From assembly GCA_034429215.1 (NCBI GenBank), contig DAOUGI010000040.1, forward strand, positions 14,835-78,834: a stretch of 64,000 nucleotides of DNA. The letters are read 5' to 3'. Position numbers and translations under genes: made by a program. This document shows positions 9,125-17,656 of the stretch, in pieces (position 1 is the first letter of the stretch; every line of letters starts with the position of its first letter). The notes beneath the pieces are model-generated. The model ran no database searches. It had not been told where the DNA came from and saw only the letters and a program-made list of their open reading frames with translations. Source of the stretch: JAFGOG01 sp034429215 (GTDB lineage Bacteria > Chloroflexota > Anaerolineae > JAAYZQ01).

Positions 9125-9219
9125 GCACAATGTGCGGAACCATAGGAAACCGGGACGTGCGGCCGGCGTATAGAAAACAGCCTGATAGTGGTGATCGCCG
9201 GGAAGGAGGAGGTAGAGCT

Positions 9220-10269
9220 ATGCGCGCCCGTGTACATTGGCCTGCTTTGCTTACCCTGTTGTGGCTGTCGCCGGTGACCGCTGAAGTGTTCAGTGGTTCC
9301 ATGCCGCCAAGTGAGTTCTTGCCCTTGGGCCTGTTGATCGTCGTGCCGTGGTACGGTTTTGGCGCTATCCTGTGCCGCGAGCTGTGCATCCGCTGGCCAA
9401 GTGGGCTGGCCGGCCTCTTTTTGCTCGGTGCGACCTTTGGCATCTTTGAAGAGGGCATTCTGATCAAGACCTTCTTCGATCCACATGCCATAGATCTTGG
9501 CGTGTTGCAGCAGTTCGGCTGGTGGGGGGGAGCCAACTGGCCGTGGATGCTGCAATTGACCCTGTACCATGCGGTGTTCAGCATCTGCTTGCCGGTCTTG
9601 GTTGTCACCGGCCTGTGGCCAGCGGAACGCGACCGGCCGTGGTTGTCCAAGAGAGGAATCCTGGCCCTGTTTGGGATCATGTGCGCCATGGCGCTGTGGG
9701 GCTGGTTCTTCCTCTCGCCGGCCGGAGAGACGCCGCCTTACAGACCCGGGCTTGGACAATTCCTGGGGGCAGTTGCCGCCATGGCCGTCTTGGTGTCGTT
9801 CGCCTGGCGGCTGAAACCCCGTCCGGCCGTTTCGACTTTTGCCCGTCGCTGGCCTCTCTTCTTGGCAGGGCTGGGATGGGGCTTTTGGCTCGTGGGTTTC
9901 TGGGTCGTCTCGCCCACGCATTCTGCCGCTCTTACCATGCTGTGGGCGGGTGTGGTGGCCGCCGGGCTTCTGGCTTTTGCCTACAGCCGGCTGCGGGCCA
10001 TGGATCTGCAGGCTGTGATCGGTGGTGGGACGCTGGCAGCCGGCGCCTGGCTGTTCTGGGTCTTTCTAGCTCCCCTGCAGGAGATTGACAATGGCAACCG
10101 TCCCGACGATACGTCGGGTATGGCCCTGGTTGGGCTGATCGGGTTGGTACTGCTGACCGGATACTTGATCTATCTCGGCCGCCAGTGGCGAAAGGTCAAG
10201 GGCATGGCAGGGCCAAACGGCACACCGGAGCTACCCCGGCATGAACAGGCGGGTCAGCCACTGCCATAG
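9220..10269 (+). CDS. polytopic membrane protein of unknown function
   Basis: A 349-residue protein with roughly ten hydrophobic segments, including LLTLLWLSPVTAEVF at the N-terminus and LLIVVPWYGFGAIL. A charged, conserved-looking loop, FGIFEEGILIKTF, sits after the third segment; paired glutamates inside a membrane region recall intramembrane proteases but no second motif supports that. I do not recognise the family. The start was set at the ATG at 9220, eight bases after AGGAGGAGG; the upstream in-frame region back to 9049 is not protein-like. Its last 39 bases overlap the 3' end of the convergent GH2 gene. Confidence 0.75.
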   Translation: MRARVHWPALLTLLWLSPVTAEVFSGSMPPSEFLPLGLLIVVPWYGFGAILCRELCIRWPSGLAGLFLLGATFGIFEEGILIKTFFDPHAIDLGVLQQFGWWGGANWPWMLQLTLYHAVFSICLPVLVVTGLWPAERDRPWLSKRGILALFGIMCAMALWGWFFLSPAGETPPYRPGLGQFLGAVAAMAVLVSFAWRLKPRPAVSTFARRWPLFLAGLGWGFWLVGFWVVSPTHSAALTMLWAGVVAAGLLAFAYSRLRAMDLQAVIGGGTLAAGAWLFWVFLAPLQEIDNGNRPDDTSGMALVGLIGLVLLTGYLIYLGRQWRKVKGMAGPNGTPELPRHEQAGQPLP

Positions 10270-12513
10270 GCGTTGCCCCAAGCCCGGCCCCAGCCCGTCG
10301 TGCACGGCCAGGTTATACTCATTCTCAGCCACAAGCTGGCCGGACCGCTCCAAGCGGCAGACCAGCCGCCAGCCGTCTCCTTCGGGCAGCGTCCACTCGA
10401 AGCGGCCAACGATCTCGGCGGAATCAGCTGCCACCTCCAGTCTGTGGATGAACTGGTTTGCCGGTTGTCCGGCGTGATCCAGCAGGGTCACCTCCAGATG
10501 GCAGTCGGGGAGAGGGCTTTGCTCATCGTTGACGATCCACACTTCGGCGCTGAATGTATCGCCGGCGTGGTAGCATCCCAGCCTATAGTCCACGCTGATC
10601 AGCACCGGGTTGAATACCCGCCTGACCAGGTCGTAAGCCGGTTTGAGCTCCCGGCAATAGCCAATGAGCGCCCACGAGATTGCCGGCCACGGCTCGTTTA
10701 GCTGCCATACCAGAGTCCCGCCGCACCCTTTGGCCTTGCTCCGGCGGTAGTGCTCGATGGCGATCTGCAGCCCGTAGGCCTGGGCCTGCTGGCTGGCCTG
10801 GACGAATTCATCGATGCTCACCTCCCGCACTTGGCGCGTGCCGAGAAAGGGCCGGGCGTAGCGTCGCAGTTTCTTCAGGCCGGCGTTGTGGTAGCTCCAC
10901 GACGCTCCAGGCGGCCATAGCTCCCCTTCCGGTATGAAGCGGCGCAGCGCCTCCACTGAGGGTGGAGCTTGCAGCCCGAACTCGCTGGCAAAGCGGGCTG
11001 TGTCGCGGCGGTAGGCGGCCGGTGCTGCATAACCGTGCCACACCTGCCAGTTATGGCTGTCGCCGCCGGATGGCGAGGCAGGCAGGAAGGGGCGGGTAGC
11101 GTCGCCGGCTGCGACACGCTGCAGCGCCTCGACCAACGGCGCGTTACGCCTGGGGCTGAATTCGTTTCCGCCGCACCACACCACCACGCTGGGATGGTTT
11201 TGCAGATCGCGGACGATGGCCTGTGTCTCGGCTTCTGCCAGGTCCAGGTACTCTGGTGAGCGTGGATAGCGTGTCAAAAAAGCACATGCCACCGGGAACT
11301 CTTGCCAGATCAGGATGCCCAGCCGGTCGCACAGATCGTAGAAGGCGCGCTTTTCACGCAGCCCACCGCCCCACACCCGGAGCATGTTCATGTTGGCCTT
11401 GCGGGCCAACGTCAAGAGATCGCGATAGTCGGCCTCGGTGACGCGGCCAGGCAGGAGGTCGGCAGGCACCCAGTTGGCCCCCCGCGCGTAGACACGATGG
11501 CCGTTGATGCGCACCGCCCAGCCATCCATCTCCACCTGGCGCAGTCCGATCAATTCCTCGCAGCAATCCAATACCTGATCGCCGTCCAACACCTCGACGG
11601 TCAGCCGATACAGGTCCGGGTGGCCATGATCCCACGGCCACCACAACCGCGGCCGGGCTATCGCCATCTCGACGCAGTAGCGATCGATTCCCGGCGTTAA
11701 TTCCACCGTACGCCCGCTGGTCAGCGGCTCGCCAGCAGCCGCCTCGCTCGACAGGTTGCACCGGATCTGCGCCCGGTGCGGCAGGCGGGCGTCGATCTCT
11801 ACCTCCACCTCCAGCCTAACCCCGTCACCGCCGAACGACGGCCTGGCGGTGACTTTTCGGATAAAGATGCCGTCGCTGACGATCAGGTTCACGTCGTCCC
11901 ACAGTCCCATCGTTCGCAAAGGGGGGCAAAAGTCCCAACCAAAGCCCATCTGGCATTTGAGCGTGTCACGCCGGTCGGGGAAGCGGCCCAATGCTGTGAG
12001 GGTCGATGCTTCCACGCGGTTGAGGACTTGATCCCAAGGGCTGCTGCGGCCGCGGGGCAGCCACCGCGATCCGGTGATGCGCACCGCTAGGCGGCTCTTA
12101 CCTGTCAGCAAGTCGGTGATGTCATAGATCTGCGGCGAAAACATCCCCTCGTGCCGGCCCAAGTGCTGGCCGTTGAGGAATAGATCTGAGACATAATCCG
12201 CACCGTGCAGGATCAGGTGGACCCGCCTGGAATCAGGGCTGTTTTCTGTTGCATGCGCCAGGCTTAGATCGCGGACCAGCCACCAGCAATGATCGTCGGG
12301 CCATTGGGCCATTTCGTTCTGCCGACCCACAGTCAGATCGGGCAGACGCCCGGCGCGGAGCAGGTCGGCCTGGACGTTGCCGGGCACCGTAGCCGGCAGC
12401 CATTCGCCTATCTGGCCCAACTCATCCCAGGCCGCATGTCCCGGGTCAGCGTCGGGTGGTGCCTGGCCCAATCGCCAGTCGGCGCCGTTCAGCGTCATAG
12501 CCCGTCGACTCAC
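10231..12513 (-). CDS. glycoside hydrolase family 2, beta-mannosidase-like
   Basis: A 760-residue retaining glycosidase. Domain order is N-terminal jelly roll (about 1-190, GADYVSDLFLNGQHLG), Ig-like domain (about 200-310) and TIM barrel (about 315-620), then C-terminal beta domains. The general acid/base is Glu451 in CGGNEF and the likely nucleophile is Glu511 in FASEFG. WVPADLLPGRVTEADY and MLRVWGGGL are typical of beta-mannosidases and exo-glucosaminidases rather than beta-galactosidases. There is no signal peptide, suggesting action on imported oligosaccharides. The start is ambiguous: GTG at 12513 has GGAGGG four bases upstream, while the ATG at 12498 fits the usual family N-terminus (MTLNGADWRLG). 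Its 3' end overlaps the convergent membrane-protein gene. Confidence 0.88.
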   Translation of the reverse strand: MSRRAMTLNGADWRLGQAPPDADPGHAAWDELGQIGEWLPATVPGNVQADLLRAGRLPDLTVGRQNEMAQWPDDHCWWLVRDLSLAHATENSPDSRRVHLILHGADYVSDLFLNGQHLGRHEGMFSPQIYDITDLLTGKSRLAVRITGSRWLPRGRSSPWDQVLNRVEASTLTALGRFPDRRDTLKCQMGFGWDFCPPLRTMGLWDDVNLIVSDGIFIRKVTARPSFGGDGVRLEVEVEIDARLPHRAQIRCNLSSEAAAGEPLTSGRTVELTPGIDRYCVEMAIARPRLWWPWDHGHPDLYRLTVEVLDGDQVLDCCEELIGLRQVEMDGWAVRINGHRVYARGANWVPADLLPGRVTEADYRDLLTLARKANMNMLRVWGGGLREKRAFYDLCDRLGILIWQEFPVACAFLTRYPRSPEYLDLAEAETQAIVRDLQNHPSVVVWCGGNEFSPRRNAPLVEALQRVAAGDATRPFLPASPSGGDSHNWQVWHGYAAPAAYRRDTARFASEFGLQAPPSVEALRRFIPEGELWPPGASWSYHNAGLKKLRRYARPFLGTRQVREVSIDEFVQASQQAQAYGLQIAIEHYRRSKAKGCGGTLVWQLNEPWPAISWALIGYCRELKPAYDLVRRVFNPVLISVDYRLGCYHAGDTFSAEVWIVNDEQSPLPDCHLEVTLLDHAGQPANQFIHRLEVAADSAEIVGRFEWTLPEGDGWRLVCRLERSGQLVAENEYNLAVHDGLGPGLGQRLWQWLTRLFMPG

Positions 12514-12599
12514 CAGCCCTCCATCGCCAGCAGCAGTTTGTCCTGAAGCTCGGCAGACTCTTGCAGGCAGCGATTAACCTGCGTTCACCTGCATTCTAA

Positions 12600-12820
12600 A
12601 GCAAAGCCACCGGATATGGATCCGGTGGCTGCTGGACGAGGGCCCCGCTGTGCCGTGTGCCTTGTTGGTTTTGAACCTGCGTATGCAGGTGGGGATCCAG
12701 CCATCGGTTATTGCCTTGCCTTCGAAAGGCTATCGCATCCCCTCTGGATACCCGATCCCCCTTATTCGAGTGTTGGCTCAAACCTCTCTACGGGCATCAC
12801 GCACACAGCAGGGTTCCGCC
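12600..12820 (-). ncRNA. ssrS: 6S RNA (candidate), downstream of aspS
   Basis: A free-standing transcription unit of about 220 bases with its own consensus promoter and an intrinsic terminator and no ribosome binding site or coding frame. Read on the minus strand it folds as one long hairpin. The closing stem pairs CCCTGCTGTGT (12803-12813) with the strand at 12643-12654, about 11 base pairs. Next come a lower stem GGTTT/AAACC and a large asymmetric bubble whose 3' side carries a small hairpin CCTGC-ATAC-GCAGG. The apical stem begins GGGGATC/GATCCCC and TCGG/CCGA. This is the 6S RNA architecture that mimics an open promoter and sequesters sigma-A RNA polymerase. From memory, B. subtilis 6S-1 RNA (bsrA) also lies just after aspS, the same position as here. 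SRP, RNase P and tmRNA signatures are absent. Confidence 0.75.
12605..12630 (-). terminator. intrinsic terminator of the 6S RNA unit
   Basis: An 11-base-pair perfect stem AGCCACCGGAT/ATCCGGTGGCT with a four-base loop, followed on the minus strand by TTGCTTT. It ends the ncRNA before the GH2 gene. Confidence 0.85.
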
Positions 12821-12827
12821 AATCACT

Positions 12828-12856
12828 ATAATACCACAAGACGCCCAAAATGGCAA
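12828..12856 (-). promoter_or_regulatory. promoter of the 6S RNA candidate
   Basis: TTGCCA (12851-12856), 17-base spacer, TATTAT (12828-12833) on the minus strand. The predicted start is near 12821, eight bases before the closing stem of the RNA. Confidence 0.8.
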
Positions 12857-12937
12857 GTTTTCTCAAGACCTGTTTGGCGGCGTTTGTTCGACGATTGCCC
12901 TACGGTACGCAGCTTTCAGCAATCATTAGCCAGCTCG

Positions 12938-14704
12938 CTAATCCGCCAGGCGGATGTGCAGCTCCTTGAGCTGCTGGTCGGTGACCGGCGACGGTGCCCC
13001 GGTCATTGGGTCGGAAGCGGTCTGGCTCTTGGGGAAGGTCATCACCTCCCGGATATTGGGCTCGCCGGCCAGCAGCATCGTCAGACGGTCGATGCCGGGG
13101 GCAATGCCACCATGCGGCGGCGTGCCATACTCGAATGCTTCCAGCATGTGGCCGAACTGCTGCTTGGCTGCCTCGACGTCCAGCCCGATCAGCTTGAACA
13201 CCTTTTCCTGGATCTCACGACGGTGGATGCGGATGCTCCCTCCGCCGATTTCATAGTCGTTGCACACCAGGTCGTATTGCTGGCCCCGAGCCGCGCCGGG
13301 GTCGGTGTCGAGCAGGCAAAGATCCTCGGGCATCGGCGATGTGAACAGGTGATGGCTGGGATCCCAGCGGCGCTCCTCTTCGTTCCACTGAAAGAGCGGA
13401 AAATCGATTACCCAGGCAAAGGCCAGGACGTTGTCGTCACGCAGCCCCAACCGATTGCCCAACTCGACGCGCAGGCGCCCCAGGGACTCTGCCACGACGG
13501 CCGGCCGGTCGGCGACGAACAGAAGCAGGTCGCCTGGCTGCCCTGTCAGACGGGTGACGATGGCCTCCACCGTCTCTCCGCTCAAGTACTTGGCGAATGA
13601 GGAGCGATAGCCATCCGGCTGCACGGCCAACCAGGCCAACCCCTTGGCCCCATAGCCCTTGACAAACTCTGTCAGTTCGTCCAGCTCCTTGCGGCTATAG
13701 CCGGCTAACCCCTCGGCCCGCAGGCCTTTCACCTGGCCGCCCGCCTCCACGGCGTTGCGGAACACCGAAAAGTCACTGTGGGCTACCAAGTCGCTGATGT
13801 CGGCCAGCTCCATGCCAAAGCGGAGGTCAGGGCTGTCCTTGCCAAAGCGTCTCACCGCCTCGTGGTAGGTCAGGCGAGGGAACGGCTTGAACAGCAGCTT
13901 CTTGTCGCTGACCGTTTCGACCAACTGGATGATCATCGGCTCGATGAGCTGCAAGATGTCCTCGCGCTCGACAAAGCTCATTTCCAGGTCGAGCTGGGTA
14001 AACTCGGGCTGGCGGTCGGCGCGCTGGTCCTCGTCTCGGAAACAGCGGGCGATCTGAAAGTAGCGCTCAAAGCCGGCGACCATGATCATCTGCTTGAGCT
14101 GCTGCGGCGACTGAGGCAGGGCGTAAAAGTTGCCGGGGTGTACGCGGCTGGGCACCAAATAGTCGCGTGCCCCTTCTGGTGTGCTCTTGGTCAAAATCGG
14201 TGTCTCGATCTCGACAAACCCTCGCTCTGACAAATAGTCGCGGATGAACTTGACGGTGTGATGGCGTAGGATCACGTTGCGCTGCATGCGCTGCCGGCGC
14301 AGGTCCAGGTATCGGTACTTTAACCGCAGCCCCTCCGCCTCACCGGCCTCGTGGTCGATGTAGAAGGGGGGTGTCTTGGATGGGTTGAGGATGGTCAAGG
14401 CGTCGGCAACCACCTCCACCTCGCCGGTGGACATCTCTGGGTTCTCCAGGCCCGGTGGGCGGCGCTGCACCTTGCCCTGTACCTGGATTACCCACTCGTT
14501 GCGTACCTGCTCGGCGACGGCGAATGCGTCGGCCGCCGTATCCTGCCTGAAGGTCACCTGGACAATGCCAGACCGATCGCGCAGGTCGACAAAGAGCACG
14601 CCGCCGTGGGTCCGGTAGCGATGGACCCAGCCGGCCAGAGTGACCGCATGCGTCTGCCCGGCGTGTGTGGCGCGCAGGTCGCCGCAATTGTGAGTTTTGA
14701 GCAT
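12938..14704 (-). CDS. aspS: aspartyl-tRNA synthetase, bacterial type
   Basis: Class II aminoacyl-tRNA synthetase charging tRNA-Asp (possibly also tRNA-Asn), 588 residues, the bacterial length. The N-terminal OB-fold anticodon-binding domain begins with [17 protein letters not shown]. Class II motif 2 is [18 protein letters not shown]. The bacterial GAD insertion domain covers about residues 280-420. Motif 3 is [16 protein letters not shown]. The start at 14704 (MLKTHNCG) follows GGGGGT and fits family N-termini better than the in-frame start ten codons upstream. It has a near-consensus promoter, and the 6S RNA gene lies downstream on the same strand. Confidence 0.97.
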   Translation of the reverse strand: MLKTHNCGDLRATHAGQTHAVTLAGWVHRYRTHGGVLFVDLRDRSGIVQVTFRQDTAADAFAVAEQVRNEWVIQVQGKVQRRPPGLENPEMSTGEVEVVADALTILNPSKTPPFYIDHEAGEAEGLRLKYRYLDLRRQRMQRNVILRHHTVKFIRDYLSERGFVEIETPILTKSTPEGARDYLVPSRVHPGNFYALPQSPQQLKQMIMVAGFERYFQIARCFRDEDQRADRQPEFTQLDLEMSFVEREDILQLIEPMIIQLVETVSDKKLLFKPFPRLTYHEAVRRFGKDSPDLRFGMELADISDLVAHSDFSVFRNAVEAGGQVKGLRAEGLAGYSRKELDELTEFVKGYGAKGLAWLAVQPDGYRSSFAKYLSGETVEAIVTRLTGQPGDLLLFVADRPAVVAESLGRLRVELGNRLGLRDDNVLAFAWVIDFPLFQWNEEERRWDPSHHLFTSPMPEDLCLLDTDPGAARGQQYDLVCNDYEIGGGSIRIHRREIQEKVFKLIGLDVEAAKQQFGHMLEAFEYGTPPHGGIAPGIDRLTMLLAGEPNIREVMTFPKSQTASDPMTGAPSPVTDQQLKELHIRLAD

Positions 14705-14733
14705 GGTTACCCCCAGTCGCCAGAATGGGGGCA

Positions 14734-14762
14734 ATAATACACCGAGGGGACGAAAATGTCAA
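14734..14762 (-). promoter_or_regulatory. promoter of aspS
   Basis: TTGACA (14757-14762), 17-base spacer and TATTAT (14734-14739) on the minus strand. It gives a leader of about 23 bases, too short for a T-box. Confidence 0.85.
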
Positions 14763-14778
14763 GATGCGTGGTGGACGG

Positions 14779-15606
14779 TCATCCCCCCATCCACCAACGC
14801 GTGATCTCGGGGCCAAAGAAGAGCATGGCCATCGTCCCGGCAACCAGGAAAGGGCCGTAGGGGATGGGGGTAAAGAGCGAATAGCGGCGTTTGATGATGG
14901 CCCGGAAGAACCAGTACAGGAACCCGCCCACGCCGCCCAGCAGTATGCCCAGGAAGAGAGCCAGCAGAACACCGGGAAAGCCGAGAATGAGGCCCATAAA
15001 CCCGCCCAGCCGCACGTCGCCATAGCCAAAGGCGACGGCGTTGACCGGTTTGCCTCTGGCCTTGCCCATCACCTTGACAAACAGCTCGCCGAATTTATAA
15101 ACCACATATAGGATGCCGAAACCCAACACCCAGCCGATGAGGGCCAGCCGCCAGAAGTAGGAAGGCTCCGGACGGATCAAGCTGCCTGCCAAGGCCAGCG
15201 CCCAGGCCGGAAAGATTACCACGTTCAAGATCAGCCGGTGTTCCAGGTCGATAACCACGACCAGGATCAAGATAGCCGAGTAGACGCTGTAAAGCAGCAG
15301 GTAAACTGACAGGCCATATTGATGCCAGATAAAGGCGAACAGCAGCGCTGTCGCCAGTTCTGTGATCGGATGGCGCCAGGAGATAGGAGCGCCGCACTGC
15401 TGGCAGTTGGGCTTAAAGGCCAGGTAGGCGACGGTGCTGATCCATGCCCACGGCGGGCGGGATTGGCTGCAATAAGGGCAGCACGGCGTGCCGCTCAGGC
15501 GTCGCTGGCGGGGGAGCTGGTCGGCACACAGGTTAATGAACGCTCCGACGAGCAGCCCGAGTAAGGCATAAAGGAGGATCATCGGCAAATTATCCCTCTC
15601 AGACAT
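14779..15606 (-). CDS. prepilin peptidase (A24 family, PilD/TadV-type with methylase-like cysteines)
   Basis: Membrane aspartyl peptidase of 275 residues with about seven transmembrane segments that removes the leader of type IV or Flp prepilins. The cytoplasmic N-terminal loop has two CxxC pairs (CPYC, CQQC), as in bifunctional PilD enzymes. The catalytic GxGD motif is present as FGYGDVRLGGF, and the first catalytic aspartate is in LVVVIDLEHRLI. No pilin gene is adjacent; it could serve the Tad pilus genes 40 kb away in this window or a separate type IV pilus. The start at 15606 lacks a clear ribosome binding site; the ATG eight codons later is an alternative. Confidence 0.9.
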   Translation of the reverse strand: MSERDNLPMILLYALLGLLVGAFINLCADQLPRQRRLSGTPCCPYCSQSRPPWAWISTVAYLAFKPNCQQCGAPISWRHPITELATALLFAFIWHQYGLSVYLLLYSVYSAILILVVVIDLEHRLILNVVIFPAWALALAGSLIRPEPSYFWRLALIGWVLGFGILYVVYKFGELFVKVMGKARGKPVNAVAFGYGDVRLGGFMGLILGFPGVLLALFLGILLGGVGGFLYWFFRAIIKRRYSLFTPIPYGPFLVAGTMAMLFFGPEITRWWMGG

Positions 15607-15630
15607 CGTAGGTCTTAGGACTTTCGATGT

Positions 15631-16074
15631 CTATCCAATCTCCCAGCCCGGCTCGTCGCGCAGCTCGGCTAGTTGGCGACTTGCTGCTTCCAGCCAATAC
15701 CGGTCTCGGCCTCTAGTCAGGTATTGCTCCAGATCGGCGACGGCCTGGTCGGGTTGATTGTGGAGCTTGTAGGCCAGGCCACGGTTGAAATAGGCCTCAA
15801 CCCGGTCCGGGTCAATCTCTATGACCCGCGTCAAGTCCTGGATGGCCCGGTAGTAGTTGCCGATCTCACGCCAGTAGAGCACACCACGGCAGTAGTACGG
15901 CTCGGCATAGATTGGATCCAGGACAATTGCTCGGGTATAGTCTTCTACGGCGGCCCAGTACTCCTTTAGGTCGCCATACTTGTTGCCCAAGTGTCTGTGG
16001 GTATCGCCCTGTATGCGGTAAACCCTAGACCGGACCCAATCCCAGGCGTCCTTGATGGTACGCTTGAGTCTCAA
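15631..16074 (-). CDS. small TPR-repeat protein
   Basis: A 147-residue protein with about three tetratricopeptide repeats (residues 30-130). One reads YYRAIQDLTRVIEIDPDRVEAYFNRG; others are AVEDYTRAIVLDPIYAEPYY and HNQPDQAVADLEQYL. TPRs bind other proteins; the partner is unknown. There is no signal peptide or membrane segment. It lies 15 bases after the zinc-ribbon membrane protein gene and 24 bases before the prepilin peptidase gene, so the three may share a transcript. Confidence 0.75.
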   Translation of the reverse strand: MRLKRTIKDAWDWVRSRVYRIQGDTHRHLGNKYGDLKEYWAAVEDYTRAIVLDPIYAEPYYCRGVLYWREIGNYYRAIQDLTRVIEIDPDRVEAYFNRGLAYKLHNQPDQAVADLEQYLTRGRDRYWLEAASRQLAELRDEPGWEIG

Positions 16075-16089
16075 GAGTCACCGCCCCAT

Positions 16090-16620
16090 CTATGCCCCTC
16101 TGAAACGCTTGACGCGTAGGCCACGCCAGCGACAGTCGGGGGCCTCGCATTGGTAACGACGGACCGGAATATACAGGTCCAGCAGGCGGTCGTGCCAATG
16201 CCGATGGATACGATGCACCTCACTTCCGCAGCGAGGGCACCTCAGCATCGTATAACGGGGCTGGGTCATGAACCTACGCCGGGCGCGCCACAGTATCAGG
16301 GAGAGGGCCATGAGGAGCAGGCAATAGGCCAACAAGTCGGAAACGCTGGTGTGCTGCGCTCGGTTGGCCACGGCATGAGCCAGGCCGGAAACCAAGCCTG
16401 CAATCCCATGCCATAAGGCCAGCAGCCATTTCCACAACGTCTGGCGGATGCTCATCCGCTCAACTAGCAAAAAGATGGCGAATGCGACAAGAATGCCGAC
16501 CAGGATCTCGACCCACCAGTCCTGCCAGATACGCTGGACGGCGGAGCGAAATCGGTTCGTACTCCGCCGTCTTGATCTCTTGAGCTTGGGGTTGTTTGGG
16601 CTGGAAGTAGGCGTATCCAT
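16090..16620 (-). CDS. membrane protein with C-terminal zinc ribbon
   Basis: A 176-residue protein of unknown function. A basic N-terminus (KLKRSRRRSTNRF) precedes two transmembrane segments (about 36-53 and 95-112). The C-terminal cytoplasmic part carries CPRCGSEVHRIHRHWHDR and, after 25 residues, CEAPDCRWRGLR. The four cysteines in two CxxC-like pairs should bind one zinc ion. It has its own promoter inside the end of the upstream M42 gene and leads a likely operon with the TPR and prepilin peptidase genes. Confidence 0.7.
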   Translation of the reverse strand: MDTPTSSPNNPKLKRSRRRSTNRFRSAVQRIWQDWWVEILVGILVAFAIFLLVERMSIRQTLWKWLLALWHGIAGLVSGLAHAVANRAQHTSVSDLLAYCLLLMALSLILWRARRRFMTQPRYTMLRCPRCGSEVHRIHRHWHDRLLDLYIPVRRYQCEAPDCRWRGLRVKRFRGA

Positions 16621-16646
16621 GGGCCTACAGGTTCATCGTGTCGCTT

Positions 16647-16674
16647 ATGATAGCATCATGCGATCATACGTCAA
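16647..16674 (-). promoter_or_regulatory. promoter of the zinc-ribbon membrane protein gene
   Basis: TTGACG (16669-16674), 16-base spacer and TATCAT (16647-16652) on the minus strand. The -35 box lies inside the last codons of the preceding M42 gene. Confidence 0.7.
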
Positions 16675-17656
16675 TCGGCTGGCCCAGGAAGGCCAGGAAC
16701 AGTTTCACCGCATTCTCCACGTCGTCCAGGTCCACCATCTCCGATGGGGTGTGTATGTACCGGGTGGCGATCGACACGCAGCTGGCCGGCACACCGGAGC
16801 GGGTGAGCTGGATGGCCATCGCATCAGTGGTCCCCCCAGACAAGACCTCCATCTGGTAAGGGATGCCCTGTGATTCAGCGGCTTTGATGAGCAGGTCGTT
16901 GATCCCCGGATGGGACAGCATCCCGCCGTCCATCACCTTGATGCACGGACCGGCCCCCAGCTTCATCGCCATTTTGCGTGCTTCGGGCGTGTCGCCAGAA
17001 TCGGTAACATCCACAGCGATCCCCACCGCTGGATCGATGCCGTAGGAGCTGGTGCGCGCTCCGCGCAGGCCGACCTCTTCTTGTACCGAGAAAACAAAGT
17101 AAACGTCGTGGGGCGAGCCTTTCAGCTTGTGCAGCACTTCGAGGAGCACGGCACAGCCGATCCGGTCGTCCATGGCCTTGGCCACCAGCCGCCGGCCGAG
17201 GTCGGCAAAGGGCCGTTGAAAGCTGGCAGCCTGCCCAAGGCGACCTTTGGCCTCGTCACGGCTGGTAGCGCCGACGTCGATGTATAGCTTGGTCAGCTCC
17301 GGGTCTTTTTTCAGCTCGGCCCATTTTTCGGGCGAGATGACGCCGGTTGCGCCGTCGGCAAACTGCACCCGGCTGCCGGCCAGGGTCATCACATTCACCC
17401 CCCCGATCGGCTGGGTGCGCAGGAACCCTTTCTCGTCGACATAACTAATGATCAGGCCGATCTCATCCATGTGGGCCGACAGCATCACCCGCTTGCCGCC
17501 ACCTGTACCTTTTTTGAGGGCGATCAGGTTCCCCAAAGGATCCACACGCACCTCATCGGGCAGGGATCCCACCTCGGCGCGGATGATTTCCCGGATTTGT
17601 TCTTCATTCCCCGAAGGGCCGTAAGCTTCCGTCAGTTTCTTGATCAGCTTCTTCAC
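16664..17656 (-). CDS. M42 family metallo-aminopeptidase, paralog A
   Basis: A 330-residue dinuclear-metal aminopeptidase of the M42 (TET / FrvX / CelM) family. These form large tetrahedral cytosolic complexes that trim short peptides. Metal and catalytic residues are visible: His62 and Asp64 in AHMDEIGLI, the bridging Asp in MDDRIGC, and the EE pair in VQEEVGLRG. The final metal histidine lies in RYIHTPSEMVDLDD. Its start overlaps the stop of paralog B by four bases, so the two are translationally coupled. Paralogs A and B differ clearly and are not a recent duplication. Confidence 0.92.
   Translation of the reverse strand: MKKLIKKLTEAYGPSGNEEQIREIIRAEVGSLPDEVRVDPLGNLIALKKGTGGGKRVMLSAHMDEIGLIISYVDEKGFLRTQPIGGVNVMTLAGSRVQFADGATGVISPEKWAELKKDPELTKLYIDVGATSRDEAKGRLGQAASFQRPFADLGRRLVAKAMDDRIGCAVLLEVLHKLKGSPHDVYFVFSVQEEVGLRGARTSSYGIDPAVGIAVDVTDSGDTPEARKMAMKLGAGPCIKVMDGGMLSHPGINDLLIKAAESQGIPYQMEVLSGGTTDAMAIQLTRSGVPASCVSIATRYIHTPSEMVDLDDVENAVKLFLAFLGQPIDV

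Noticed and set aside
12650..13600. A 316-residue open frame on the plus strand spanning the 6S region.
   Set aside because: It runs antisense to aspS and through a structured RNA gene; the translation resembles no protein.
14705..14733. A T-box leader before aspS.
   Set aside because: The leader is about 23 bases and lacks any stem or T-box sequence.
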